Below, piece by piece: positions 13,995 to 25,953 of a stretch of DNA of 64,000 nucleotides. The translations under genes were made by a program, and so were the position numbers. How positions within the stretch are numbered: the first letter of the stretch is position 1; every line of letters starts with the position of its first letter. The stretch lies in NCBI RefSeq assembly GCF_009389715.1, contig NC_052404.1, positions 1,604,738 to 1,668,737 on the forward strand, in the 5' to 3' direction. A model generated the notes under the pieces. It was not told the DNA's origin and made no database searches. It saw nothing but the letters and a program-made list of their open reading frames with translations. The DNA comes from Phoenix dactylifera. Taxonomy: Eukaryota > Streptophyta > Magnoliopsida > Arecales > Arecaceae.

Positions 13995-14134
13995 TATCCT
14001 TGTTATCCTTGTTGTCCAGTAACAGGAGAAACTAAATGCAGTGTTATATATCGGCATGTCCTCCTAAATAGGATTGCAAGCAATATGCATGCTCGACATC
14101 TCAAACTATATCAACTAGCTATGAGATTAATGAA

Positions 14135-14139
14135 GAGTC
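14135..14139. repeat. Left target-site duplication of the solo LTR (gagtc)
   Basis: The five bases directly before the TG end are identical to 16270-16274 after the CA end. Confidence 0.8.
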
Positions 14140-16269
14140 TGTTAGAAGTATGCCCTAGAAGCCAACGTGACTCACGCATATTTGTAATCTGGAGCAAAAA
14201 TTTGTAATTTGACACTTATTAATAAATAAGATTGGGCAATTTATTTTTTATTAATGTTTGTATGTGTCCATGAATCGTCCAAGAAATTAATAGATGATGA
14301 CACAATTTCAAGAAGTTGAGAATTTGAGGCATGTGTCATTAGGGATTAATTTCTAAATGCTCCTGATCGATGGATCCATCACGAGGGACGGTGATCGATC
14401 CGCTGAGATTAGTGCACAGATTACTTAGTCAGATGGACGAGTCTCGAGTCTACGGTGTAGAGACACTGGAGTGATTATGCAAGTACTTCTTAAAGAACAA
14501 GGTACTGAGCGTGACCAAAGATAGTAGTTACATGGATGTCTATCCACTCGTCAGTGACTACTTATGCTGCATTTGTATGACTGGTCCTTTGACCTACGAT
14601 GCCTCAGCTATTCACTGTGAGGTTCCTGTAGTTTGACGAGCATGTGAACTTGGGCCCTAGTCATTCGGGTCTTGTAGTACGAATTGGCTGCAGTAGATTC
14701 ATTTTGGAATAGGGTTGCATCTAGATGAGATCTATCGACCTTTATGAGACTGAGTTCGATAAATTCCTGGCCAGGTATTTTCGAAAAAGAGTTTTCCATA
14801 TCTCGAACTGGAAGTCGTATAAATTTGACATATGACAGACGATGGGGTTTGACGAGATATCCATAACCTCCGTCACGTCGGGATCCATGATAGAGAGACT
14901 GTATCATACGCTAACTGCATCAAGAGGTTCAGATATTCCATTCTGCTGGGTTGCCACCACATACTGCTAGGTGTCACTAGTGGATTGTGAGACTTGAAGG
15001 CATTCACTTGGTGATCAGTGAACCCTAAGAGTAGAACTAAAATCGTTTCAGTCCACTGAAAGGAGTTTCAGTGATATTGAGATGGAGATCTCAATATTTC
15101 TCACTACCAGTCAGAATAGAACCTACGGGGTCACATACATAAAGGATTTAATTAGTCAGACTATCATAATTGTGATTTAGAATCATAATAGAAATCAATC
15201 ATCAATATGATTGGTGATTGAATTAACCCACTAAGTGTTAATGAGTTAATGGAAGAAGAATTAAGTGGAATTGATTACAATTGGATTGCAATTGGGCTGA
15301 TTTAATGAGCCAAATCAAATTGGGTTCGACCCAAATTGATTTGGGTTCATGATTGGATCAATTTGATTAAACAAAGGTTTGTGCGGATTTTAAAGACCAC
15401 ATATCGTCGTAGGATGAATATGACTTAAGTCATGTTCACACTATGCGGACTTTAAAGTCCATATGGCGTCGTAGGATGCATACTCCCAAATCAATTAATT
15501 CTCCTAATGAGATTAGGAATCCTAATGTGATTAGGAAATTAATCAATTGATTAAATAGACACATGTCATGCATCTATAAGCACAAGGATTGGACACTTGG
15601 CATTAATTCAAGGGTGGGTTATAGTCCCATACTCCTAATAAGATTAGGAGGAGTCCTAAATTTAATCTATAAAAGGGTAGCAAGGGAGAAGTTATGAATT
15701 AATTCTCTCCTCTTCCTCTCCATGCCTCCTCTTCTTTCTTCCTCCTTCTCCACGGCAGCAAGGGGTCTTCATCCTCCTCTTCTTCCACGATAGCAAAGCA
15801 AGGAAGATCCACGTGTTGAAGAAGAAAGGGTTCTTCTTTGAGGAGGTATGTTGCAGATTTTTATCTTCTAATCTATATGATAGTCATGAGAGGTCTTTGC
15901 AAAGAGCTAGCACTCTGGTAAGACCCTATCTCAGATGATTAGATCCTCGTGTGGATACCTGCAGAGGCCGGACAATTGTGTGGCTAAAACAGGAACCTAG
16001 ATAGATCATCAGGCTGCGTTGTTCTTCACCTGCAGAATTTTTGAAGATGAGATCTTTAAATTAATTTCTTCTGATTTTAGTTGCAGTTTTATGAATCTTA
16101 ATCAACATTCTTCAGATCCTAATCTCCCCTTTCTAATGAATTCAAAGATTTTCTGATTTGGATCCAGAAAATTTTTTGAATTCTACGATCCGAGGCGCGT
16201 TCATGCGATGAACGACGTCCCATTCGAATTCCGCTGCGAACGTCGTATCGAACGGGGCGTAACTCAGCA
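14140..16269. mobile_element. Solo LTR, probably Copia-type, with 5-bp target duplication
   Basis: A 2130-bp segment begins TGTTAGAAGTATGCCC and ends CTCAGCA. The 5 bases before it (gagtc, 14135-14139) are repeated exactly after it (16270-16274), the size expected for LTR integrase. No internal region or second LTR is present, so this is a solo LTR left by recombination between two LTRs. A TATA-like TATAAAAGG lies at 15668-15676, followed by a pyrimidine-rich stretch, consistent with an LTR promoter. A local direct repeat (about 15381-15430 and 15443-15490, period about 62 bp) shares TGCGGA..TTAAAG and CGTCGTAGGATG. Copia assignment rests on remembered resemblance of the left end and is less sure than the solo-LTR structure. 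Confidence 0.8.
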
Positions 16270-16274
16270 GAGTC
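16270..16274. repeat. Right target-site duplication of the solo LTR (gagtc)
   Basis: Identical to 14135-14139; it marks the exact right edge of the insertion. Confidence 0.8.
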
Positions 16275-17824
16275 ATCATAATTCGCTGCCTACCCCTGGA
16301 CTACTGTGCTGAAGAACTAGAAAATCTGGATTATTTTTCTTGAAACTATTTATGTAATTCTCATCAAGAAGAAACTATTTATCGAATAACAAGTATCATG
16401 ATCTTTCTCAGGTGTATTAGAAAATGTTATATCCAAGGGAATGACCATATATAGCTATGTGAAGGCTTGCAAAAGATTGGGAATGACATTCTTAGAGTGC
16501 ATGAAAAAGATACTGCTAGTTCAGCAAGAGAGAAAAAGAAAACAACAATGATGACTGAAAATAATACTAGGATCTACATTTCAGTTACATGATAATAACT
16601 TCGTGTGTAATTTTTATTTTTATTCTTTTCTTTTCTTTCCAGAACAAGTTGAAGAGGCAAGCAAATCAAGGAAGAATAGCATATTCTTCTATTCTCAATA
16701 CAACTGAGTATACAATTCCATTTAGCGCTGCAAGCAGGTTTTAGCTGGCTCTTTAGACCCATCTCCAACGCAAGCTGCCTTTCGCTCCAAGATTTAGACC
16801 AAGATGAACCCATCAATCAAGTGGTCCAGGTCTGGTGGGCACTAAGTTACAAAAGCTGGATCCTATTTTTTAGCTTATTTTTCACGTCAAGTGGTGCTTT
16901 CAGGTTTTATCAAGTGGTGTTTTCAAATTTTATAGCAATTGCACCTCTGCTGAATGGGATGGTGATTTGATTTTTTTTTTTAATGCATGGATGGGATTGA
17001 ATAGGAGAGGGAAGGAGTTAAAAAAACAAGGAGAGAGAGATCGGGTGGAGCCCAAATATCTGATAATTTGATGTTAGAGGATTCGGACGCCAAAAGCACT
17101 AGTGTTTGATTATCTGAGTTGCCAAGAAAAATAGATGTTTCATGAAGTTCATTTTTTAGAGCCACCAACATGGTAGCGCAATTAGAACGGGGCTAAAATT
17201 TCACCGGAGTGACCCAGCTTCAAAACGCACGGGCGTCGATTAAACGGGAGGATCGAATGCCCCCTGTCTGCTTTGCCCGGTGGATTCGCCATCTGATCCG
17301 CCGGTATTGAGGTGGCGCTGAGGTGACGTACTCACACGTAGTTAATGAATCCAGTGGGAAGAACTCACGGGTCGAGAAGGGTACGCGGAAACTTGCGGTC
17401 TGCATCGAACATTTCCTGGTAGAAGGGGGCCAGTGAGGGCTGCTACGCGGGTGAGGTTTCCTCTTCCCCCTATTTTTTGAATAAAAAATAGAATACATTT
17501 TTTTTAGATGATGATTAGGGCTCTAAGATACAGAAATTCTAAATTTAGGAGCATCTCATTAGACGATACACCGCGCAGCGGGCCAAATGCATATATGTGC
17601 CAATGTACTAGTGCACTAAACTCGGATCACGAGTGCAAGATCTAAGGTGGGATATCCAAATAAAGCGAGTGGGAGATGGAGAAAATAAAATGGAGAAGAA
17701 AATTATGAGAGGAATTCTATAGATTCTATTTATATTGTCAGCTCTTACTTAACTCTCTAAAAATTTTTCTAATTCTTTTTCACGGCCTCTCCATTAGCCC
17801 GCATAAACATCCGAGTACCCTGCA
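16275..17824. other. Gene-free spacer
   Basis: No gene recognised. The part 17165-17465 is relatively GC-rich and holds a 92-aa open frame on the minus strand (17220-17498) with no family features. The rest is AT-rich single-copy-looking sequence. Confidence 0.5.
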
Positions 17825-19136
17825 TAGAGTTGGAAGTGGGCCGGGCTATACCCCTACCTGCCCCAATTTTTTTTCAGGCTTCGGGCTGAGACTAGGCCCA
17901 AATATTTTTGGATCATCCATACTCAAGCTTTGGGCCAGCCCGAATTACCCATTTGAGCCAAAATAGGTATGGCCCAAACTCGATTGATGTTTAATGTTTC
18001 ATAAAATTGTTTCACAAATAAATGGGCTAACTAAAAATTGGGCTCTCTCCTATAATACATGCAAATGATATATATACAGTATTCTCAGCTAAATCTATTT
18101 TAATTTGTTCTTTACTTCTTCATTAATCTCTCTTGATGTGCATTAGGACCGATCATAGCTCACCATAAGAGTCCTCCAACCAGGAATTTGCCATGAAGCC
18201 AGCGTACCATCGGTCATGAGCAGCCACTTGGCATGCCCAAAAGCGCATATGCAAGTTTGAATTTCGATCCTAAGTGATCTCCGAAATCTCGCCGAATTAA
18301 CATATAGGGCGTGATCCGCGTGCAAAGCGTTCGCGCCTGATATTCAGGGCGTGCGGAGGCTAGCCAATCCCTAGCTGACCCACATGATTGAATTTCATGG
18401 CGACAAGTACTCTCCTTCGCGTATGCAACCAACTCTTTTTTTTTTTTTTTGCTTAAACATGCAACCAACTCTTTGGGGGACCTTTTAAGTAAGTGCTTCG
18501 ATTCCCTGACAGACTGCCGAGAATCTCCTTCTGTCCCTGAGCATCGTTCTGACTTAGGCACCGGAAGGTCCTCTGCCAGACACACTACGACAAGAAGACT
18601 TCTTCATTTTTGTTGTTTCAGATTGGAGCGCGGTCACCAAACCAGACCCCCGGCAACAACCATCCATCACAAGTCTCAGCCAAACACAACGATTGTCAAA
18701 TCCCCTAGCACTATCGCATTGTGCTCTCTGCACCTAGGACAGGTCGGTGCCCAACGACAACATCTCTAAATAATAACATGCAAATATTAATTGGTTCGGG
18801 CTTAAATTCAGGCTCTATTTTGAGCCTTGTTTGGGTTTGGGTTCGGGTCGGTCCTAAACCGCGCCAATGACATACCCGCGCTTAGGACAAGCCAGTTCCC
18901 AACAACAACATCTCTAAATAACAACATACAAATATAAATTGGTTTGGGCTTAAATTTGGACTCTATTTTGGACTTTGTTCGGGCTCCGGTTCGAGCCGGT
19001 CCTGACCCGCGCTAATGACAAACCGAGCCCAGTCCGAAAAATAAATGGGCTTTACATTTAAACTCAAATCCAATCTGAACTCTTTCGAACCTAGCCCGAA
19101 GTCCGAATCAACTCGAGCCTATTTCCAGTCCTAACC
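17825..19136. mobile_element. Degenerate hAT-like non-autonomous element (putative)
   Basis: The left part (from TAGAGTTGGAAGTGGGCC) and the inverted right part (TAGGACTGGAAATAGGC) resemble each other, and both continue into words of the GGGCCGGGC and TTCGGGC type, typical of subterminal regions of plant hAT-like elements. No clean 8-bp target duplication was found and no transposase is visible, so edges are approximate. It contains the 143-bp tandem duplication listed next. Confidence 0.4.
18731..19020. repeat. Tandem duplication, two units of about 145 bp
   Basis: Unit 1 (about 18731-18873) and unit 2 (about 18874-19020) share, in order, CTAGGACA or CTTAGGACA, CAACATCTCTAAATAA, ACATACAAAT or ACATGCAAAT, AATTGGTT, GGGCTTAAATT, CTCTATTTTG, GGTCCT and CGC..AATGACA. 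I estimate about 80% identity by eye. Both units sit in the hAT-like element. Confidence 0.75.
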
Positions 19137-19499
19137 TTAGAACTTACCCTTATTCTAGTGTCCTTGGATTGGGCTCAAGAGGCATGTCTAACCCCCTCCA
19201 TCCCCCCTGGACAGCGAACTCGAACCAGACTAGTTACAATTGGATTGATTTCGGATTCGATCTAAAAGTGCGCCAATCATAAGAATCCCATTAGAATTTG
19301 GTCAGCCGGATTTCCAGTGTGAACATCTTTGAGATCAGAATTGATCTCGCCGATCGGACGGACCAGCAAGAGAGAAAAAGAGCCCGTGATAAACTCGAAC
19401 ACCTGCAATGGTCTCAATTATAGCCAGCGAAACCCTGCTCAAATTGTACCCAAAAAAAAAAAAAAAAACCCTGCTCTAAACCCCAAATACTCTCGCCGA

Positions 19500-19604
19500 T
19501 ATATAATCCCTTCGGCCATCTTTTAGACCCCCTCTACTCCTTCGCCCTTCCGCTCCTTCGTCTATTCGGTCACCTAGGGTTAGGGTTTGCTCTTTGGAGG
19601 AATC
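19500..19604 (+). promoter_or_regulatory. TCTP core promoter and leader: TATA box, pyrimidine tract, telo-box
   Basis: TATATAAT at 19500-19507 is a TATA box. About 25-30 bases on begins a run of pyrimidines (CCCCCTCTACTCC, then CTTCCGCTCC), like the 5' TOP-type leaders of translation-linked mRNAs. TAGGGT then TAGGGTTT at 19575-19588 forms a telo-box 16 bases before the ATG; telo-boxes are known in promoters and leaders of plant ribosomal protein and elongation factor genes. The transcription start is inferred. Confidence 0.6.
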
Positions 19605-22600
19605 ATGCTCGTCTACCAGGATCTTCTCACAGGTAGTTCGCCGATCCGCCTGTCATCTTTTGTCTCCGTTGACCCTCTTTCGATTAAGCCCCGGATCTTA
19701 GGGAAAGATGCGACCTTGCAGGCTGTAGCATTAAATCAAACAATTTTATTAGTTAATCTGTGTTCTTTGTTCTGATCTGCTGTAAAGCTGTCATATTTTG
19801 GTGATTATCTGTATTTGGTCATCTTTTCTTTTTTAATTTTGGGATTTAATCTGTTTAACTGACCCCTTTTCAATTGGGGATTTTGCGATAATGAAGGTTC
19901 CTTGTGAGATGGGCTATTTTAGATGGTATGGGACCAATGATAGGGATTTTTGCCTACTTTGTGGCTATTTTAATTCATACTTTGAGCTGTTTTTGCTGCT
20001 GTTGTATATGGATTTGGTTTTTTTTGGCATAAAAATTTATCGTCTCTTAAAAGGAATAGAATGTTTTGCAAGAGTATGATTTTTCTGATAATTATGTGAT
20101 GTTCATGCAGCTAGGGGTTATTTCTCTTCTTGTTCTGATTAAGGTGGAGCTGACATGAGGATAGGAGAAGGATGAAGTAAATATTAGAATAAAATACTAA
20201 AACTATTTATCTTTATGAGAGCATCAGGTCCTCCAATTAAAAAAGTGGCTATTTACAAGATTGATAGAGTTGACAGAAGGCAGGGAGGGTAGGACTGGAA
20301 TGAGAGATCAAGGTGGAAAGTGATTACTTTGTGATCTACTTCCAATCCGCTATCAGGGGATTGCAGGTGGACGGTTATTTCATCTTTCTGTAAGCCATGA
20401 TTTGGCCCCCTGCCCTGGAGATTTAGTGCTTCAATTTGTTGCCATTAAACCAGGCCATCTAGATGCGCTGTAATGATTTTCAGAACATGTCAAGGTATGG
20501 AATTATGCTTTATAAAGTACTAAGGTTCTTGGATGGATTTGGACTTGTTAATCAACAAAAATAGGCAGAGCCATACTGGAGTATCATCTATATAAAGGGG
20601 GTTGAACAGTAGTTTGACAGGATTATAGATGCTAACTTGCTTGTTCTTCTGCCTTCTTCCACCTTCCATCTCTATCCTTTCCTTCTCTCTTCACAAACAC
20701 CTTTACAGCTGCTAGTTTTTTCCTCCTTCTAGTTAAACTGCTAATACCTTACATCGCATAATATGGCGTATATGAAGATCCATGTTTATATGGATAGTGT
20801 ATGAAGCTGTTGGTCCTAAATGACTAGGGCATTGTAGTCTAAATTCTTTCCACCAGAACTTTTTATTTCCTTTAACTAGCTATGTAGGATGCCTGTTTGA
20901 AAGAAGATACTTTTTTTATGAGGCTGAAGATTGATCTATTGACTTACACCATTTAATACTCAAATCTGATAAAAATATACTGATTGAAAAATGAACTTAG
21001 AGAGCCATGAGATTATAGTGCGAAAAGACTATTCTTTTTTCCAACACTTCAGAGGATCCACAACAACAATGAAGGAGAATTTTGTAGATGCTTGCTTGGA
21101 TTTACGGGGACCCAACTTGGAATGGTGAATCTAACAGAAGTTGAGGAAGATATGTTCGAAATAATTTCTGCATCTGTAACTGGTGATCTCTTTTTCGAAT
21201 GAAAGAAATTGGTCAGTGTGTCTGGACTGTCTTGTTCCAAAAAATCCAATTGTTGCTCTGTGCTTAACTATCTGAAATTGTCTCACGTATAAATCTTGAT
21301 TACATACTGTAGGGACATTCATTCCCTCTGTTTGTATGAGGGATGCCGGTGTAAGGGATCCTAAAGGCAATCAACTAACTTAACATGTTCTTATTTGAGA
21401 AAGTTTGCTTTATTGATGCACAGTTTTGTACACACTGTCACCATATGGTTGTCTTTAAACAATATTGTGGTATTTTCACATCTGGATAGCTTGAATAAGC
21501 AATTTCGCTTGAACTTTCATTTTTGCATCTTGGACCTGGAGGGCACTGAAGGATGCATTATGGAAGTATTCATCGAAAAAAACTATTTTTTTTCATTTTT
21601 TCTGTTTGTTTTTCAATTTCATGGGGCCATTAGTTCATAATAGCAAAATGTTAATATTGACTCTGGGAAGTCATGTCTTCCCCTTTGGCTTTATATATGC
21701 CTTTAAGAATGAACAAGTCCCTAATATTAAATTATCATTAGTAACACTCTTCAGCTACTCAAATGATGTGATTTTAGCTGATTGCTGTAAATGGAACATT
21801 TTGATACATTATAAATTACAAAGCTGCTTTTCTAAAAGGCCAAATTCTTGTTTAGTTAAAGTTCTAAATGTCGACGTCTCTAAATGCTCTCCGTCTGTCT
21901 TGTGTGTTCCTCAAAATTGCTCCTGGTTTCTTGGTGTAATCCTTGCTCAGTTTCAGCAAGATCCTCAAATGACTTCCATCTATGTGCACAAGAAAATTAA
22001 GAATGCCTCTTAATTGAGTCAACCAAACAAATATCAACATGCTTGACATTCATCCATGGATGCCTTTGATACAAAGGAAAGAATCTAAGATAAAATGCAT
22101 GCAAACATTGTTGAAGATCTCTGGACAGTTATGTAACACCAAGGGGCAAGCACATGGGTTCAACATATATGGAGGCATTAATGGGCATGACATAAAAATT
22201 CATAAGCATTTTAAAATATAGAAGAACTAGGATGTCAGAATCTCATGGTTGTACTAAATTTTAATTTGTTAAGCTCTTGTTTGTTTATTTTGGAGTCCAG
22301 GGTTACTGAATAGTTAAATGATGAGCACCTTCTCCATACTTGTCTCGCATGCCTATTGATCTTGGACCTGTATAGGTCATTAACTTTCAAAAAGACAAAA
22401 AAGTATCACTTTTCAGTTACCACTGCAGCTCAATATTCACTGACATAAAGTATGAAAGGTATTGATTAGAAACGGTAATGTGTACGGCCCTTGAGTTTTT
22501 CCTTGTTCTTCAGGTTTCAACTGATTCTGAAACTTTGACATCCTGGCTCTCCTATCAGCAGAATGTTTCTCTTTTCTCATCCAACTACTATAGTCATATC

Positions 22601-24896
22601 TCGATAACTCCTGTTAGTCATTGTTTGTCGAGAACCTTGACGTTGGTATGGATTCTCTGTAGCTAAATGAATAACTGTATATTTGGGCTTGAGCATTATC
22701 TTCATAATGCCTGTCCTAAGGATACTGCTGAGGTCTATTTTGTGGCTTAGGCCATGTAAAATTACTTTTGTATGTAAATAATGGTATATTTGTTTTATAG
22801 ATTCATATCTGTGTTTTTAAGATTATGATTTCCCAGTTTTGATCTCCATGTCACCTGTTAATAGAAATAATTGTGTTTAATGCAATTCAGGCGATGAGCT
22901 TTTGTCGGACTCATTTCCCTACAAGGAAATAGAGAATGGTATGCTGTGGGAAGTTGAAGGAAAGGTCAGTGTTGTTGGCCATATATTTGCCAGTATAAGT
23001 TTTTTAATTATCCATATTATGAAATTTAATTGTTTGTCATGTGTTCTTTTTTTTCCTTGTGCGTGTATTTGTCTCCATAAGTACTTTGCATTTATGCATG
23101 ATACATTGTGGATGTGTGTGATTCATGGATTTTTGATGTCTGAAGTTTTTCAAAACCCTATATGTTGGTGGGTGCTATTTGCTGGATAAAAATTTTACTG
23201 TACATCTAAATTGTTGCTGATCCTCCAACTCTGTTGAAGAAGTTTTAATATCTTTTTCTGAGCAAGAAGAAATTTTAATATCAAATATGAAACTTTCTGA
23301 AGTTGAAAACTGTCATTGCATTTGATAACCTAGAAATAAAATTCATCTGGCATTACTTGACAGTGGGTCGTTCAAGGAGCAGTTTCTGTCAACATTGGTG
23401 CAAACCCTTCCGCCGAAGGTGGTGAAGACGACGAAGGAGTTGATGACCAGGCTGTTAAGGTGGTCGATATTGTGGACACTTTTAGGCTTCAGGTCAGTGC
23501 TCCTCTTTTTGGTTGAAATTATTTGTTCAGTTTTAGTCTGAGATATGTATGTCAAATATATTATGTTGTCTCATTTAATTTTACAGGAGCAACCGGCATT
23601 CGATAAGAAACAATTTGTGACCTTCATGAAGCGATATATCAAAAATTTGACTCCTAAATTGGATGCCGAGAAGCAGGAGCTATTTAAGAAACACATAGAG
23701 GGAGCTACCAAGTTCTTACTTTCAAAGCTTCGTGACCTGCAATTGTAAGTGTTTTGATGAACAAGTGTTTGACATTTTTTTAAGAATTTACTCATATGTT
23801 ATATATGGAAAAAGCTTCACTGGTCCGCTCCTTTTTCCTGCTCAGAATTCCAGCGCGTGGTGATTGGACTGGTACATGGGGCCTGCTGTCACCCGCATGA
23901 CCCCTGTGTACGGCACCAATTCCCAGCTGCCCTAAGAGACTGGTCCACTGAGCAGAGAAGGGAGTGTGTTGGGAAGCAGCAATCATTATACATTTATATA
24001 TAGGGATCTATCAGTTATTTTATTTAGTAATTATTTGCTGTCTTATTACTATTGAACTGGGTACGATAAAGCTATATTTTGTTTGCTTTTTTCGGTTCTG
24101 TTCTATGAACTACTGTTACCAACTTACCATAACTATCCAGCCTTTTCCCTACTATTTGGTGGTCGGCCTTCTATGCAATAAAGTGCTATTTAGTATAGTT
24201 CTGCCATGATAGCATACGTTGTTTTCCTTGCAAATTGAATCTATGTTTCTTTACCGCATTCTATTCATCATAGATTATAATGATATTTCCCAATGCACTG
24301 TAGCTAGATGGGTACTGAGAAATATTCATTTAAAATGCCATGGGATGACACCATCCTGGTTTTTTCGAAGCGTTCCAAGCCCTGGGACGGTGGATATCTC
24401 GTTCCATCTCAGTCCATTTCCCGACTCATCCCGCTCCTGACACTCATGATAGTGCCCTTTGCTGGGATGGTGGAATGCACCCCATTCCTCCGGTTGGCGC
24501 CGGGTAAATCCTGGTTGAAGAGCTCAAGATCCATGTGGATTTATCATTATGCACTTCTTCTAGGTTCCATCATCTTGCAGTAGTTAGATGACTACAAAGG
24601 TTTGGTAACCTCTCCCTTGGGTTCTGTCATCTGCAGGCGCTACGAAACTTTGATTGATTGACTAAATTACACGTGAAAATTTAGGGCATCTTACTATTTA
24701 TTGATGTTGTTATTGTAGCTCAACTTGCTATATTGTGTTCATCTGGCTGTCTTCTCACATGGATTGTTATTTTGGCAGTTATGTAGGTGAGAGCATGCAC
24801 GATGATGGCTGCTTGGTCTTTGCATACTACAAAGATGGTGCCACTGATCCAACATTCTTATATTTTGCCTATGGGTTGAAGGAGGTCAAATGCTAA
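19605..24896 (+). CDS. TCTP: Translationally controlled tumor protein (TCTP)
   Basis: A small, abundant cytosolic protein that promotes growth, linked in plants to TOR signalling, cell-cycle progress and calcium or microtubule binding. Exons 19605-19632, 22891-22964, 23364-23492, 23587-23744 and 24779-24896 give 168 aa, the normal length. The start [20 protein letters not shown] is the conserved plant TCTP N-terminus. The TCTP1 signature is visible as IGANPSAEG and the TCTP2 region as [16 protein letters not shown] followed by FYVGESM; the protein ends GLKEVKC. The five-exon layout with a short first exon and a long first intron (3.26 kb) is usual in plants. Nothing looks broken. Expression is probably high, judged from the TATA, pyrimidine-rich leader and telo-box. 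Confidence 0.97.
24301..24560. other. GC-rich insert-like patch in TCTP intron 4
   Basis: The intron 23745-24778 is AT-rich, but this patch is much richer in GC, with repeated words such as GGGATGG and GGGACGGTGG. It is probably a piece of a dispersed repeat. Another odd patch at 23818-23965 has weakly inverted ends sharing CTGCTCAG. Neither could be tied to a family. Confidence 0.3.
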
Positions 24897-25953
24897 GACT
24901 TACCCAACTCCTGATGAGGATTTACTGTAACTTCAGCTTATTTATCATTTACCTGTTTTGTTTTGAGTGAGACCTAGAAGCAATGCCTTTCCTTTTAATA
25001 TGATTAGAGTATTTGGATTTTGCTTTGGGATATTTAGTTGGAACATTTGGTGATATTGATTTGATTGAGAAATAATTACTATTTAGTTTATTAATTTCTT
25101 TCCTGTCAGAATTTTTTTGTTGAATTGCCCAGATTCAACAAACCACAAATGGCCTGGTCTTGTATCTCATGTCTGAGACATGAGATTATAGGGATATGCA
25201 GTTAAAGTTTGGATGGTCGAAAGCATGTGATCGTGTAGGGGCAGTGATGCATCAATATCTGCTACAGTGACAGTAAATAGATTCAAGTTATCAGTGACTA
25301 AGCAGCTACTTATGCTTTTTTTAAATCATTTTTTATTTTTTTTAATACTCCTCTGCTTGCTGGCCTTTAACTTTTAGCTGAAGTGAAGCATGATGATGCT
25401 TGACCATTGGATCCATTAGTAATATATTGGTTTGGACTGGAACGGTGAAGGCTTTCCTGATATTTATCCCGTGCTCAATTTATCAGAACCTGCAATTGGG
25501 ATTGATATGAGTTAATTGCTGTGTCCATTGTGGTTTACAAAAATATTAAAGTATCAGTTGGATTGCTTTGTTTACGGGGCATAAGAATGCTCGAGGCCCT
25601 GTGCACACGAACAGTTTCTCCTGCTTCAAGGAACCTTTTTCCAAACATTGGGAGCAACCAACAAGAACATTTTTCCAACATAGCACCAGAGTTCCCCAGC
25701 AAGTATGATGTTACAGTTTCTCCTGCTGCAGGGAATCTTTTTCAGCACCAGAGTTCGGGAAAGATTAAGAACAAAAGATAAAGCTAGATATTGCTATATT
25801 CAGTTCATAAACACTGCTCAATACACAACAAAGAACAGAAGCAACTATAAGATATATGGACTGGTAGTACGAAAGTAACTTGCTATTATGCAAGAATTTT
25901 ATTGGATATATACGCTGATGGAGACTGCATCTCCTGCTTGTCAACTAAATCAT
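24897..25953. other. Convergent spacer between TCTP and USP genes
   Basis: It holds the two 3' UTRs and no gene. At 25609-25760 a short tandem-like repeat occurs: ACAGTTTCTCCTGCT at about 25610 and 25710, and AGCACCAGAGTTC at about 25684 and 25745. Confidence 0.5.

Noticed and set aside
23818-23965. Possible MITE in TCTP intron 4
   Set aside because: The inverted ends share only CTGCTCAG plus loose similarity, and no target duplication was found.
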